From assembly GCA_016711125.1 (NCBI GenBank), contig JADJTQ010000001.1:1054001-1118000 (forward strand): a stretch of 64,000 bases of DNA. Direction: 5' to 3'. The notes under the pieces are model-generated. The model saw nothing but the letters and a program-made list of their open reading frames with translations. It did not search any database and was not told where the DNA came from. A program made the position numbers and the translations under genes. This document shows positions 17,672-26,633 of this stretch, in pieces. How positions within the stretch are numbered: position 1 is the stretch's first letter; the number at the start of each line of letters is the position of its first letter. Origin of the DNA: Saprospiraceae bacterium. Lineage in GTDB: Bacteria > Bacteroidota > Bacteroidia > Chitinophagales > Saprospiraceae.

Positions 17672-17938
17672 TTATGAATCCTTATCTCTTGCATTTAAAT
17701 CACTCAAAATCTTGTTTTCCAGCTTCTTATGGTCAAGTTTTAAGTCTTCACTTGGATCCGTATCTGAATTAAACAGACGTTCTAAGAAACCACTTTGTTT
17801 GTCATATAAGCTGCAAGCATCACACATTGTCTTGTGGTATGCTAGTTGCAACCTCTCCCAGAAAGAAAGCTTTGCATGGTGCTTGCGCTCTATCAACTCG
17901 CTTGCGGCCCTACACGACAGCATCAATTTTTTCATCAT
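17672..17938 (-). CDS. Small zinc-finger anti-sigma-like protein
   Basis: An 88-residue protein: MLSCRAASELIERK, then SFWERLQLAYHKTMCDACSLY. The C...H..xCxxC arrangement matches the zf-HC2-like zinc-binding anti-sigma domain, without a membrane segment. It lies downstream of an ECF sigma-factor gene on the same strand (gap 122 nt), the usual order of sigma and anti-sigma. The role is inferred from motif and neighbour. Confidence 0.7.
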   Translation of the reverse strand: MMKKLMLSCRAASELIERKHHAKLSFWERLQLAYHKTMCDACSLYDKQSGFLERLFNSDTDPSEDLKLDHKKLENKILSDLNARDKDS

Positions 17939-18060
17939 CTTATACCGTTAGGTGAGTATAAATATTGTGCTTTGAAAATCTACACTTTGCATTAAGTAAC
18001 TCTTTTATTGGTATCTTATTCTTAGATCTGATTTTCAATATTATTGATATGATTGGAAAA

Positions 18061-18633
18061 TCATACTTTGCTAAACCAAAATTTATCCAGACAATCTCGA
18101 AGCTGAAGTTTAGCCCGATGGATCAACTGCCAGTAGTTAGTTGTTGTGATACCCAATTCCTGACATATTTGTTCACCTTTTTTTTCGTCAAGAAATTTAA
18201 GGCGGATACAAGAATTCATCAATGCTGGCAAGTGGTCAATGCATGAAGAAAAGATCTTAGTAAAAGCCGGAAGATCCATGAGATGATTTGAATCCTGCAG
18301 CCAGGACTGAGCTGGCGAAGTGACCTGCCATCTACCATCAGGACCAAAATAATCAGCAATGTCTGCATCTGAATTGGCAGTCGATATGTTCTGACGAATG
18401 GTTTGGCGGTAATGGCCGGCAATTTTATTCTTTAGAATACCAATTAGCCATGTCTTGGGATGACTCTCTGCTTTAAACGATGTGTAGCTTTCCGCTGCAG
18501 CAAGAAAAGTTTCCTGTACCAGATCTTCAGAGAGTTGATGATCGGAGGTTTTTTTGATTGCCCAGGCATAAAGATATCCAGTGTAGAGTTGTACCCAGTT
18601 TGTGAGTTCAGTCTTTTTGTGATTTTCAAGCAT
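18061..18633 (-). CDS. ECF-type sigma-70 family RNA polymerase sigma factor
   Basis: A 190-residue protein with region 2 (QLSEDLVQETFLAA near residue 35, HPKTWLIGILKNKI near 58) and region 4 helix-turn-helix (KKGEQICQELGITTTNYW near 150, then RAKLQLRDCL). The spacer between regions 2 and 4 is slightly long but usual for Bacteroidota ECF factors. The anti-sigma-like gene follows. A divergent YceI-type gene starts 366 nt away, so the shared intergenic region may hold a target promoter. Confidence 0.85.
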   Translation of the reverse strand: MLENHKKTELTNWVQLYTGYLYAWAIKKTSDHQLSEDLVQETFLAAAESYTSFKAESHPKTWLIGILKNKIAGHYRQTIRQNISTANSDADIADYFGPDGRWQVTSPAQSWLQDSNHLMDLPAFTKIFSSCIDHLPALMNSCIRLKFLDEKKGEQICQELGITTTNYWQLIHRAKLQLRDCLDKFWFSKV

Positions 18634-18999
18634 ACTTGGCTAGTAAGGTGAACAATACCTGGATTACAATGATCTGGTCTGCTCAAATATACGGGTAACT
18701 TTGAAGATTGACTAAAAAATGCGGGGAAGCAAGTGGATAAGATTTTAGGCTTACGATCCAAGGGAATGGTTTTACTTGGTTAGATGTATCGGCCTTGTAT
18801 TTAGCCATGTCCAGATAATCTGCTCTCAGGCTTTATTCAGCAATAAACACGAAAATATTCATAGATCCGATCCAAGTCGTTACGGTCTCTTTTTTGGAAG
18901 TCGATACTTTTCAAAAGTATTTATGTCAGGTAGTGTCAGGTTTTAGGTTTGATCGCCACTAACCATCGTAATCAAATTATTACTTAAAACAATTAAATT
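18634..18999. other. Divergent intergenic region, sigma factor / YceI
   Basis: 366 nt upstream of both genes. No motif could be assigned confidently; a place to look for an autoregulated ECF promoter. Confidence 0.35.
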
Positions 19000-19599
19000 A
19001 TGAAAAATATTTTGCGATTGGCATTGGGAGTAGTTCTTAGCGCTTTTTTGGTCTCTGCCACAAATTACGTAGTTCCTCTCTCCAAAATGGAGCATTGATA
19101 AAGCCCATAGTGCTATTACTTTTAGTGTCAAACACTTGTTCACTCGGTCGAAGGAAGATTCCAGAGTTTTCAAGAGAATTTCTTATTTGATCCGGAAAAT
19201 TTGTCTCAAAGCAGGGTCGACTTAAGTATCGATGTTTCCAGTGTTAATACCCAGGAGGCTAAAAGAGATCAACACCTTCAATCGGCCGATTTTTTTGATG
19301 CAGCTACATTTTCACAAATTAAATTTTCTGCTTCCCGATTTGAGAAAACAAGCGAAGGCAATTTTGTCGCTTATGGTCAATTAACGATCAAAGATGTGAC
19401 CAAAGACATAGCTTTGCCATTTCAAGTGCTTGGCACTACTGATCACCCTATGATGAAAGGAGCTAAAGTGATGGGAATCTCCGCCCAAACCACCATCAAT
19501 AGAAGCGACTTTGGGGTCGGTACCGGTAGTTGGGCTGCCACTATGGTGGTAGGCGATGTGGTAACAATTAATATTAATCTTGAAGCCGTGACCCAGTAA
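19000..19599 (+). pseudogene. YceI-family lipid-binding protein, frameshifted
   Basis: The ATG at 19000 starts a signal peptide (KNILRLALGVVLSAFLVSA). The frame is lost near 19088, where the next frame gives WSIDKAHSAITFSVKHLF. A second shift near 19145 gives VEGRFQSF...FLFDPENLSQSRVDLSIDVSSVNT, continuing intact from 19201 to the stop through FDAATFSQIKFSASRF and TTINRSDFGVG. These are the hallmarks of the YceI beta-barrel that binds polyisoprenoids. Two indels break it; both could be sequence errors since the flanks are well conserved. Confidence 0.8.
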
Positions 19600-19690
19600 A
19601 TTGGAGTTTTTTTTAGCCAAAGCAGGTGTAGGAAGGAACTACACTTGCTTTCTTATACCAAATTATTGGATCAGCAAAATAAGATGAATC

Positions 19691-20860
19691 ATGAATTTGA
19701 ATTTATATTTCGAAGATCAATTGAAAGGAAACTCCAGCATAGAAAAATTTGAGAAGACTTTGCGAGCTGCGCTAAAATCCCTGGACCAGTTTAAGCTTCA
19801 GACAGCTGATCGAATGGTAGTGGAGGCAGCAATCTGGTTGCATTTCATGAGTCTTCCAAAAAGTAACGACCCTTCATTCGACAGTGATAAAATGTTTAAT
19901 TTTTTAGAAGATAACAATGGAAAAGAATTTAGAACAAAGGTAGACGCTCTCCTAAAGAATTTCAGTGATGAAAGGAGTCCGGTAGATGATACCGAAGCGG
20001 TATTTCGGGATGCATGTTCAATTCAGATTGCAAATCCAAAATACAATAAAGGGCTCAAAAATCAATTAAAGGAAACGGATAATCAAAAAGACTCAGATAC
20101 TCATAGAGAACTATACGAGCAAGAGCTGAAGGTACTCGAAACGCATCGATACTTCACGCCGCATGCTCAAAAATTCTGGGAACCATTGAAATTGAAAAAT
20201 ATCGAGCAACTTAGGAAGAAAGTTAAAAAGTATGATAAGCAACTTGACAGCAGACTCATGCAGGATTTGAATGTAGATTCTGCAGAACTGAAGAGTCTAA
20301 AGAAAAAATTGCTAAAGGCTGATTCTTTTCCGGATAGAGGTATCGAAACCTGGTTTCGGACGGCAACCAGAAATCTCTATACCAGGAGACAAATCGTCGA
20401 TACGAAGTCAAATATCATGATTACAATGAATGCAATCATCCTTTCGCTCGTGGTGGGGAGCGGTTATTCGGAGCTGCAGCAGAATCCCCATATTTTTTGG
20501 TTCCTGATCCCTATGATACTCACTAATGTATTGTCAATCTCGTTTGCGATTTTTGCCACCAGGCCTGCACTGGCAAATGGTATATTCACCAGAGAGGAGG
20601 TGATTTCAAAACAGGCCAGACTCACTACTTTTGATGATTTCTATCAAGTGCCTCTGAAGGAATACGAGTGGGCTGTTGGGGAAATGTTGCAGGATCGGGG
20701 TTTTCTCTACAATACATTGATAAGAGATATGCACCGGCTAGGAGTGGATTTGGCTAAGCGATATAAAAACATACGGTGGGCTTATCAAGTGTTTCTTAGT
20801 GGTCTCATTTTCTCGTTAATCATGTTTGGGTTTTGTTATGTCATTTATCAAAGTACATAA
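19691..20860 (+). CDS. PycTM/DUF5706-like membrane protein with degenerate HD-like N-terminus
   Basis: A 389-residue protein. The C-terminal about 165 residues match the Pycsar-effector transmembrane domain (DUF5706): ETWFRTATRNLYTRRQIVDT, KSNIMITMNAIILS, FAIFATRPALANGIFTREEV, DDFYQVPLKEYEWAVGEML, and a last helix before the C-terminus. Three membrane segments lie near residues 242-262, 272-295 and 365-386. The N-terminal half is helical. At the place of the HD phosphohydrolase motif it reads AAIWLHFMSL instead of an HD pair, so it is likely a catalytically dead HD domain. No nucleotide cyclase gene is adjacent. Family members are either Pycsar phage-defence effectors or housekeeping homologues. 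Confidence 0.7.
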   Translation: MNLNLYFEDQLKGNSSIEKFEKTLRAALKSLDQFKLQTADRMVVEAAIWLHFMSLPKSNDPSFDSDKMFNFLEDNNGKEFRTKVDALLKNFSDERSPVDDTEAVFRDACSIQIANPKYNKGLKNQLKETDNQKDSDTHRELYEQELKVLETHRYFTPHAQKFWEPLKLKNIEQLRKKVKKYDKQLDSRLMQDLNVDSAELKSLKKKLLKADSFPDRGIETWFRTATRNLYTRRQIVDTKSNIMITMNAIILSLVVGSGYSELQQNPHIFWFLIPMILTNVLSISFAIFATRPALANGIFTREEVISKQARLTTFDDFYQVPLKEYEWAVGEMLQDRGFLYNTLIRDMHRLGVDLAKRYKNIRWAYQVFLSGLIFSLIMFGFCYVIYQST

Positions 20861-21214
20861 TTGAATTGAAAATGACTCCTCGATTATTTATAAACGCCCA
20901 ATAGCGACTAGTGTAATGTCCTGTTAGAGGAAAAAGATTGCAAGGAATAGATCTGTCTTGCATTCACCGGACGAGCCAGAGTGCGTCTTCGTTCGAAATA
21001 TGGATGATCTGAGCGAATTGCAGTTTATTTATTGAATGACAGAGTTTGACAAGTGTGACTTTTGTGTGAGAAATGTAAAGTGGAGCAGAGATGAACTTGA
21101 TGGTAAGGGTACAGCCCAGATATCCTGCCATAGTAGAAAGATTACGACTGCAATTGCAGGGCTGGGTAGAGGATCTAAAATGACAACAGATTTGATGGAA
21201 TCGATACTAATATC
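20861..21214. other. Intergenic stretch between convergent genes
   Basis: 354 nt without a supported gene. A 66-codon plus-strand frame (21036-21236) runs into the sulfatase gene on the other strand and has no family resemblance. Confidence 0.4.
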
Positions 21215-22717
21215 TCAATTGGAAGGTACCTTGTAATCATACCATGCTGGTGTGCCGAACCAATCGTGCATCTCTTTTTCAATGGGAGCAATTATTTCAT
21301 CGTCCTCAGGTATGCCACCTAAGTCGAGCGTCTCTTCCATCCATTTATCCAATGCGCTGCGAAGCCTCAATAAGACTTCCTTGTGCTTTGATTTTTCTGA
21401 ATCGACCAGGTTATTAATTTCATGCGGATCAGCTTCGGTATCGTAAAGCTGCTCATAGGGCAAGGGCTCCATAAGTTCAGCTGCGGCTCCACTTAATTGA
21501 CCGTCTGCATACATCTGTCGCATAAGAGGCATCACTAAAAAACATTTTTCTTTATAGCGATTGAGCGATGCCAGGCCTTGTTTAGGCATATAATTACGTA
21601 TGTAGTGATACCGCTTTTCTCGAACAGAACGAATACGATTGACGGTTTCATCAATGCGATCGCGAGCACTAAACGCGTATTCTCGTGGGGGATCAGGCTG
21701 TTCGCCCATGAATATCCTGCTTTGCATGCCATCGGGTTTGGTTATGCCTGCCATCTGAAGTGTCGTAGCCGTGATGTCAAGTAAGCTGATCACTTCTTCA
21801 TGCACTGATCCGGCCTTGTACTGTGGCGGAGGTGGAATGTTTTTAGGCCAATGAATAATCATGGGTACATGCAAACCCGAATCCCAGGCCCAATGAATTC
21901 CACGTGCTTCCATCCTCCCATTATCTCCAAAGAAAATCACGATGGTATTGTCAGCCAAGCCATCTTTTTTCAACTGTTCTAGAATCCACCCGATCCTGAT
22001 GTCTAAACCCGATGCGGAGTTGAGATATCTGGCCCACTCCTGCCGGGTGATCTCATGGTCAGGATAGTAGGGTGGAGGTGTCACATTTTCGGCAGTTGCA
22101 ATCTTTGGATGCCAATCTTCCCCCACCCATTTTACCCGTGGCTTGTTGACCGATTGGCGATCATAAATATCATATTCTGCCTCTGGAGTATTGATTTGGG
22201 CAAAAAAGGGCTGATTGTTTTTCAGCGCTGACCAGTCTTTGGATTGATAAATGGGTCCCTCATTGACAAAATTCAGATCCAGTTTTCCTGTTCCCACTTC
22301 TCGGTCACCAATATGTGTGATGTTTGCAGTAAAATATCCTGAATCCTGTAGCCAGTGAGTAACGGGCCGGATGCCCTCAGGTAAACGATAATCGTCATCC
22401 CTGTGAGATCGCATGTGATGGGTGCCGGTGCTGGTTTGATAATGACCAACCATGAATGCTGATCGGCTGGGTGCACATACGGGGGAGGTCGCAAAAACCC
22501 GATTGTACCGGACACCATTGGCTGCAAGAGCGTCTATGTTTGGCGTCAGCACGTTTTCAGCCCCATAGCAGCCAAAATCCAACGCAAAATTTTCGGCTAC
22601 AATCCACATGATATTGGGTCTGGTAACAACCGTTTGTTGAGAGTTTTTGGAGTGAGTACAGGACCAGCCCAGCATCACCAGAATCACTATAGCGGCAAAA
22701 GGTTTTTTCGTAATCAC
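21215..22717 (-). CDS. Secreted sulfatase (type I, formylglycine-dependent)
   Basis: A 500-residue protein with a lipoprotein-like signal (hydrophobic run ending LGWSC, Cys20). The alkaline-phosphatase fold begins at RPNIMWIVAEN. The formylglycine motif C-A-P-S-R starts at Cys81 (SPVCAPSRSAFMVG). Downstream metal ligands appear in IFFGDNGRMEARG and HWAWDSGLHVPM. The Cys-type motif needs the FGE maturation enzyme. Sequence style (AENFALDFGCYG, TGTHHMRSH) resembles heparan-sulfatase-like subgroups, but the substrate is not certain. It would act in the periplasm or on the cell surface in sulfated-glycan use. Confidence 0.9.
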   Translation of the reverse strand: MITKKPFAAIVILVMLGWSCTHSKNSQQTVVTRPNIMWIVAENFALDFGCYGAENVLTPNIDALAANGVRYNRVFATSPVCAPSRSAFMVGHYQTSTGTHHMRSHRDDDYRLPEGIRPVTHWLQDSGYFTANITHIGDREVGTGKLDLNFVNEGPIYQSKDWSALKNNQPFFAQINTPEAEYDIYDRQSVNKPRVKWVGEDWHPKIATAENVTPPPYYPDHEITRQEWARYLNSASGLDIRIGWILEQLKKDGLADNTIVIFFGDNGRMEARGIHWAWDSGLHVPMIIHWPKNIPPPPQYKAGSVHEEVISLLDITATTLQMAGITKPDGMQSRIFMGEQPDPPREYAFSARDRIDETVNRIRSVREKRYHYIRNYMPKQGLASLNRYKEKCFLVMPLMRQMYADGQLSGAAAELMEPLPYEQLYDTEADPHEINNLVDSEKSKHKEVLLRLRSALDKWMEETLDLGGIPEDDEIIAPIEKEMHDWFGTPAWYDYKVPSN

Positions 22718-23040
22718 TCAATTTGGATATTAAAGAAAGTTAGAAAGTTTAAAGCATCTTGCGATAGCTTGATGAAATGAGCCTGCAACCGGCTTGATCC
22801 GAAAGTTAATGAATTCGCAATTATAGATGACGAATCCAAGGCAATCAGACCCTTTTTGGAAATGGCAGCTAAAATCCGATCATGGCAATAAAGATCAGGG
22901 TAGTCCGGCAATCGACGGAGACAAGAGAACCATGTGGATATTTGAACAGCTGCCGCAGAAAAAGTATTTGAGGATTTTATTAAAGCAATGGTTCGCGGGG
23001 TTAGATGGGGACACATTATGAATAAATCATATATATAAAA
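22718..23040 (+). other. Gene-free stretch with possible F5/8-type (discoidin) relic
   Basis: On the plus strand near 22880-22960 a frame reads SDHGNKDQGSPAIDGDKRTM, similar to the NAIDG.p.T.W core of F5/8 type C carbohydrate-binding domains. It continues with EQLPQKKYLRI but has no start and no remaining domain. It may be the remains of a gene interrupted by the adjacent IS4-type element. Weak evidence. Confidence 0.25.
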
Positions 23041-24321
23041 GGTAAATGCGTATATTGTAGAGTCTCAAGATTACTACAAAATGAAAACTACAAACGCATT
23101 TACCCAAGGCGTAAGCCTTATAAGTACAATATTAAATAAAATGCCTGGGATTAATGAATGGCGACGCCGGTTTATTGTAGAGACATTTATGCTTTTTTAA
23201 GCATACGAGGCCGGATTAATTTCTTACAACTGGCAAGATATGGTAAGTACCATGAAAGTACCTATCGAATGGGATTTGAGCGAGACTTTGACTTTTTAAC
23301 CTTCAATATTTTATTGGTGGAGCAATATTGTGGAGCGAATTGTATCCCTGGTTTTGATCCAACCTATCTGAATAAGAGTGGTAAGCATACCCCAGGAATC
23401 GGTTACTTTTATAGCGGAACAGCCGGAAAGCATAAGCGGGGCTTGGAAATAGCGGGAATAGCGGTGGTCGATGTAGATCAGAATACGGCCTACCATTTGG
23501 AAGCGATTCAAACACCGAGTGCCCGGAAATCCACCTTGGAGGATGGCCAGAGTATTGTGGATCACTATGCGAACATCATTGTCTCAAGATCAGCCCAGTT
23601 AAGTAAGCTCAGTACGATATTGGCCGTGGATGCCTATTTCACTAAGAGGAAATTCATAGATCCGATCTGTGAGAAGACGGATTTAAATATTGTGGGTCGA
23701 TTGAGAGAGGATGCGAATCTTCGCTATTTATATAATGGAAGGCAAACAGGTAGCAAAGGCCGGCCGAAACAGTATGCTGGTAAAATCAACGTGAAACGAA
23801 TCGATAAACGGCGGGTAACCCAAGAATACGAAGATGATGACGTGCGAATCCATGCCGCGGTGGTTAATAGTGTTGGTCTGAAGCGCAATGTAAAACTCTG
23901 CTATGTAGAATTCCTGAATACCACTGGGGAAGTAAATACTACGAAGATGTTCTTCAGTACGGATATCATTATGACGGGGCTTGCCATCCTGTGTGCTTAC
24001 CGAGCCAGGTTTCAAATGGAATTCAATTTTAGAGATTCAAAACAATTTACAGGACTACAGAATAGTCAAGCAAGAAGTAAAAAGAAAATACATTTTCATG
24101 TAAACGCCGCGCTAACCACAGCATCAATTGGCAAATGTATTCAACGGAATGGGTTGAAAAGAAGTCTTCGATTAACCTATTCGATCTCTGATTTGACCAC
24201 CGAATTATTCAACCATAATCTATTAAAAAGAATATTATCAATCTATCCAATTGACGCAAACATTAAAATAAATGATAATGTGATCAGATTAGTCCTGGAT
24301 TATGGCAAAATCGCAGCCTGA
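23041..24321 (+). mobile_element. IS4-type insertion sequence (ends not resolved)
   Basis: One transposase gene with a short 5' flank. The terminal inverted repeats and target duplication could not be identified by eye, so the limits are approximate. It lies between a sulfatase gene and a small membrane-protein gene and appears as a single copy in this window. Confidence 0.65.
23082..24321 (+). pseudogene. IS4-family DDE transposase, interrupted at a T6 run
   Basis: Reading starts at 23082 (KTTNAFTQGVSLISTILNK, then WRRRFIVETFMLF) and stops at 23197 after ATG CTT TTT TAA. The -1 frame continues LSIRGRINFLQLARYG and stays open to 24321. Conserved parts are FDPTYLNKSGKHTPG (first Asp), ILAVDAYFTKRKFID (second Asp) and YRARFQMEFNFRDSKQ (Y-R-E signature with Glu). 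The break lies in a run of six T. A lost T is the simplest explanation. Slippage of the P-site Phe codon before the stop could also rescue it, so programmed frameshifting is possible but unproven. Confidence 0.75.
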
Positions 24322-24479
24322 TAAGGTCACGAACCATTGTTAAAGGAAATAATATTGATGATACGTTCTGAGGACATAGGCCTATTCACGAGCCGTTTTT
24401 GGCACTAAAGAGTCGCTGCTACACCTAATTGAAGTATAGTCTAATCACTTCCAATTTTGGAAAGGGCCTACTACTGTCG

Positions 24480-24842
24480 TTATTTTGTGATTACCAAAAA
24501 TCCAAAAATAAATAGAGGTGCCATAATGTGGAATAGTACTGTGAAAAGATAAGTTGAAATGACGGTCTTTTGTGACAGTCCTGCTATTGTCACGATGATA
24601 TTAGCGAAAAATAGCAAGATACTAACACCAACGAAGGCAATGTACCCGGTCAGGAAAGACATGGCAATTGTGCTTATCGGCATAATTATCGTGGGTAGTG
24701 TCATTAGGGGTATCAAATACCATAAAAGACCCTCACTTTCCTGCCGTTTACAGAAAGCATCATATCTGGCTACAAAACCCATTTTCTCTCTACGCTTCTC
24801 TTTCCTATACTCTATGGTTTGAGAAGATATTACATCGATCAT
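24480..24842 (-). CDS. Small membrane protein of unknown function
   Basis: 120 residues with a basic N-terminal helix (EYRKEKRREKMGFVARYDAF) and three hydrophobic segments near residues 44-66, 70-90 and 94-118. Not recognised as a named family. It is divergent from the Crp/Fnr-type gene, with about 190 nt between the starts. Confidence 0.55.
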   Translation of the reverse strand: MIDVISSQTIEYRKEKRREKMGFVARYDAFCKRQESEGLLWYLIPLMTLPTIIMPISTIAMSFLTGYIAFVGVSILLFFANIIVTIAGLSQKTVISTYLFTVLFHIMAPLFIFGFLVITK

Positions 24843-24984
24843 ATTTTATGTTTTTAAGTAATTGCAGGAAAAGTACAAAGCCGGGAATAATAGAGAAATC
24901 CATCACTAATCAAGGAGATGAATAGCATACCGGTGCATTTTGTCTTCCCTTTTCTATTTGAATTTTATTAATATTGCAATATTA

Positions 24985-25024
24985 CGGATAAGTTTGTCCG
25001 AGTTATATGACTTAAATCATATTG
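24985..25024 (+). promoter_or_regulatory. Promoter of the Crp/Fnr gene with palindromic operator, copy 1
   Basis: CGGATAAGTTTGTCCG (24985-25000) is an imperfect palindrome that includes the TTG -33 element. Exactly 20 nt later lies TCATATTG (25017-25024), a weak -7 box. The same operator and spacing occur at 25686 and 28197. Confidence 0.6.
25005..25022 (+). promoter_or_regulatory. Candidate Crp/Fnr-type binding site
   Basis: ATATGACTTAAATCATAT is palindromic at all but two position pairs and contains TGA-N6-TCA, the spacing of Crp/Fnr boxes. It lies between the -33 and -7 regions, 9 nt before the regulator's own ATG, so autorepression is plausible. Confidence 0.5.
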
Positions 25025-25031
25025 TCCAAAA

Positions 25032-25619
25032 ATGATTGACGAAACGATCCTTCGGGAGTATGGTGCTGTAGAAAAACAACTGGTAAAAGGCGAGATCCTA
25101 TTTGTTGAGGGAGATACTCCCGTATACTATTATCAGGTTTTGTCGGGCATCATGAAAATGAACAACTATAATGAGAATGGGAATGAGACGATTCAGGCAA
25201 TCTTTACCAAAGGTCAGAGCTTCGGCGAACCAGCTATATTTGGTGACTTTCCTTTTCCAGCCAATGCAGAAGCTGTAGAAAATACCTGTTTAATCTGCCT
25301 TGAAAAGAAAAGATTTATCGAAATGCTCAAGGAGCATGCTGTCATCTGCATTGAATTATTGAGGGTCATTTCCAAGCGCCTCCAATTCAAAGCCATGATT
25401 GCCAAAGAGATAAGCGGACACGAAGCGGAACACCGCATACTGGCCTTTTTGAACTATCTCAAAACAAATTCCGGAACGCAAGGGGAGTTTCAGGTGAACC
25501 TTACCCGGCAGACCATTGCCGGTTTCATTGGGCTTAGAGTGGAGACGGTCATCAGAGCAATAGGAGAGCTGAAAAGGAAGGGTGAGATCAAAGTGAGAAA
25601 TAGGAAGATATATTTGTGA
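25032..25619 (+). CDS. Crp/Fnr-family transcriptional regulator
   Basis: 195 residues. A cyclic-nucleotide-binding-like beta-roll spans about residues 15-115 (VEGDTPVYYYQVLSGIMKM, GQSFGEPAIFGDFPFPANAEA). A long helix follows, then a winged HTH near 155-195 (NLTRQTIAGFIGLRVETVIRAI, then KRKGEIKVRNRKIYL). No N-terminal Fe-S cysteine cluster is present, so it is not an oxygen-sensing FNR of the E. coli type. It opens a block of redox/NO-related genes and shares its operator with the Rrf2-type gene. Confidence 0.85.
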   Translation: MIDETILREYGAVEKQLVKGEILFVEGDTPVYYYQVLSGIMKMNNYNENGNETIQAIFTKGQSFGEPAIFGDFPFPANAEAVENTCLICLEKKRFIEMLKEHAVICIELLRVISKRLQFKAMIAKEISGHEAEHRILAFLNYLKTNSGTQGEFQVNLTRQTIAGFIGLRVETVIRAIGELKRKGEIKVRNRKIYL

Positions 25620-25685
25620 TTGCTGTCTAATATGAAGATTGCAATAAGGTTGGTTTTTCTTACAGGAAAATGACAAGATAAAACT

Positions 25686-25725
25686 CGGATAAATTTGTCC
25701 GATATGATTTTTATCCCTATCTTTG
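25686..25725 (+). promoter_or_regulatory. Shared-operator promoter, copy 2
   Basis: CGGATAAATTTGTCCG (25686-25701) overlaps the TTG element; TATCTTTG (25718-25725) follows after 20 nt. It precedes an Rrf2-gene relic and then the flavoprotein gene, which probably inherits this promoter. Confidence 0.65.
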
Positions 25726-25731
25726 AGATAA

Positions 25732-25830
25732 TAGGGATTTTTTCAAAATTCAGTGAATAATGGAATCCCACCGGCGATCTATCTTGTCCACTTACCAGAA
25801 ATGAATTGGGGGGGGTTGACAACAGGTGGT
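25732..25830 (+). pseudogene. 5' relic of an Rrf2-family regulator gene
   Basis: The DNA after the promoter (IFSKFSE, then pieces of the YGIRAAIYLVHL sequence) corresponds to the first about 25 codons of the intact Rrf2 gene at 28251. It has lost bases, has no ATG and is cut off after about 30 codons. Promoter and start region together are a partial copy of 28197-28320. Confidence 0.65.
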
Positions 25831-25861
25831 CAAGGCTGGTTAATTTTAAAATGACATCGAG

Positions 25862-26529
25862 ATGGTACATATCGTAAAAGTGAGATCAATAGCGCAAGTC
25901 ACTCATGATGTTTTAAGAATTGAAGTTGAAAAACCGGATCAATACACCTTTGACCCGGGACAAGCCACCGAGGTTGCGATTAATAAAAATGGTTGGGAAA
26001 ATGAGTTAAGGCCGTTTACTTTCACCTGCCTGCCTGAAGATAATTACCTGGAGTTCACTATTAAAACATATCCATCCCACAAAGGTGTAACAGCCGAGTT
26101 GTTGAACTTGAGGCCAAATGATGAATTGATTATTGGGGATCCCTGGGGTACCATCGGTTATAAAGGCGAGGGGGTATTCATTGCTGGTGGTGCAGGAATA
26201 ACACCTTTTATCTCCATATTCAAGCATCTCTATTCCAACGCTCAAATTGGAAACAACAGACTCATCTTTGCCAATAAAACAAAGGCGGACATCATCGATG
26301 AGAATCAATTCAGAACTATATTGGGTAAAAATTTCATCAATATACTATCTGAGGAAAATAGAAAGAAATATACTCATGGGTATATTACAGAAGAATTTCT
26401 AAAGAAAGCTGAGATTAATTTGGATAAGTATTTTTACGTGTGCGGCCCCCATCAATGATGGATGCCATTGAAAAACAGTTGTTGAATCTGAAGGTGGATA
26501 AACAATCGATAGTCAAGGAAGAGTTTTGA
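25862..26529 (+). pseudogene. Ferredoxin-NADP reductase-like flavoprotein, frameshifted near the end
   Basis: The first 198 codons read through an FAD domain (ELRPFTFTC at the flavin site, TIKTYPSHKGVT) and an NAD(P) domain (FIAGGAGITPFISIF, YFYVCGP). At 26450 one C is missing from a C-run. Restoring it gives CGPPSMMDAIEKQL...VKEEF with a stop at 26529, the expected family C-terminus. The protein would be a soluble one-domain FNR-like reductase of about 222 residues without an Fe-S module. The homopolymer position makes a sequencing slip likely. Possible electron donor for the neighbouring haem or di-iron proteins (inference). Confidence 0.8.
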
Positions 26530-26633
26530 TTGCATGAATTTATGCATTTCATCACGAGAAAAGACTCTTTTCGAAAGAAAACACTGTCCATTCCACTTTT
26601 AGTTCAAAACTATTCATTTAAAATACATAAAAT

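Noticed and set aside
19691..20860. Complete Pycsar anti-phage system
   Set aside because: Only an effector-like gene is present; no nucleotide cyclase lies next to it.
21036..21236. 66-codon plus-strand frame before the sulfatase
   Set aside because: Runs into a confident gene on the opposite strand and has no recognisable features.
22714..23016. 100-codon minus-strand frame upstream of the sulfatase
   Set aside because: No similarity and it overlaps the promoter region of the sulfatase; the plus-strand relic explains the region better.
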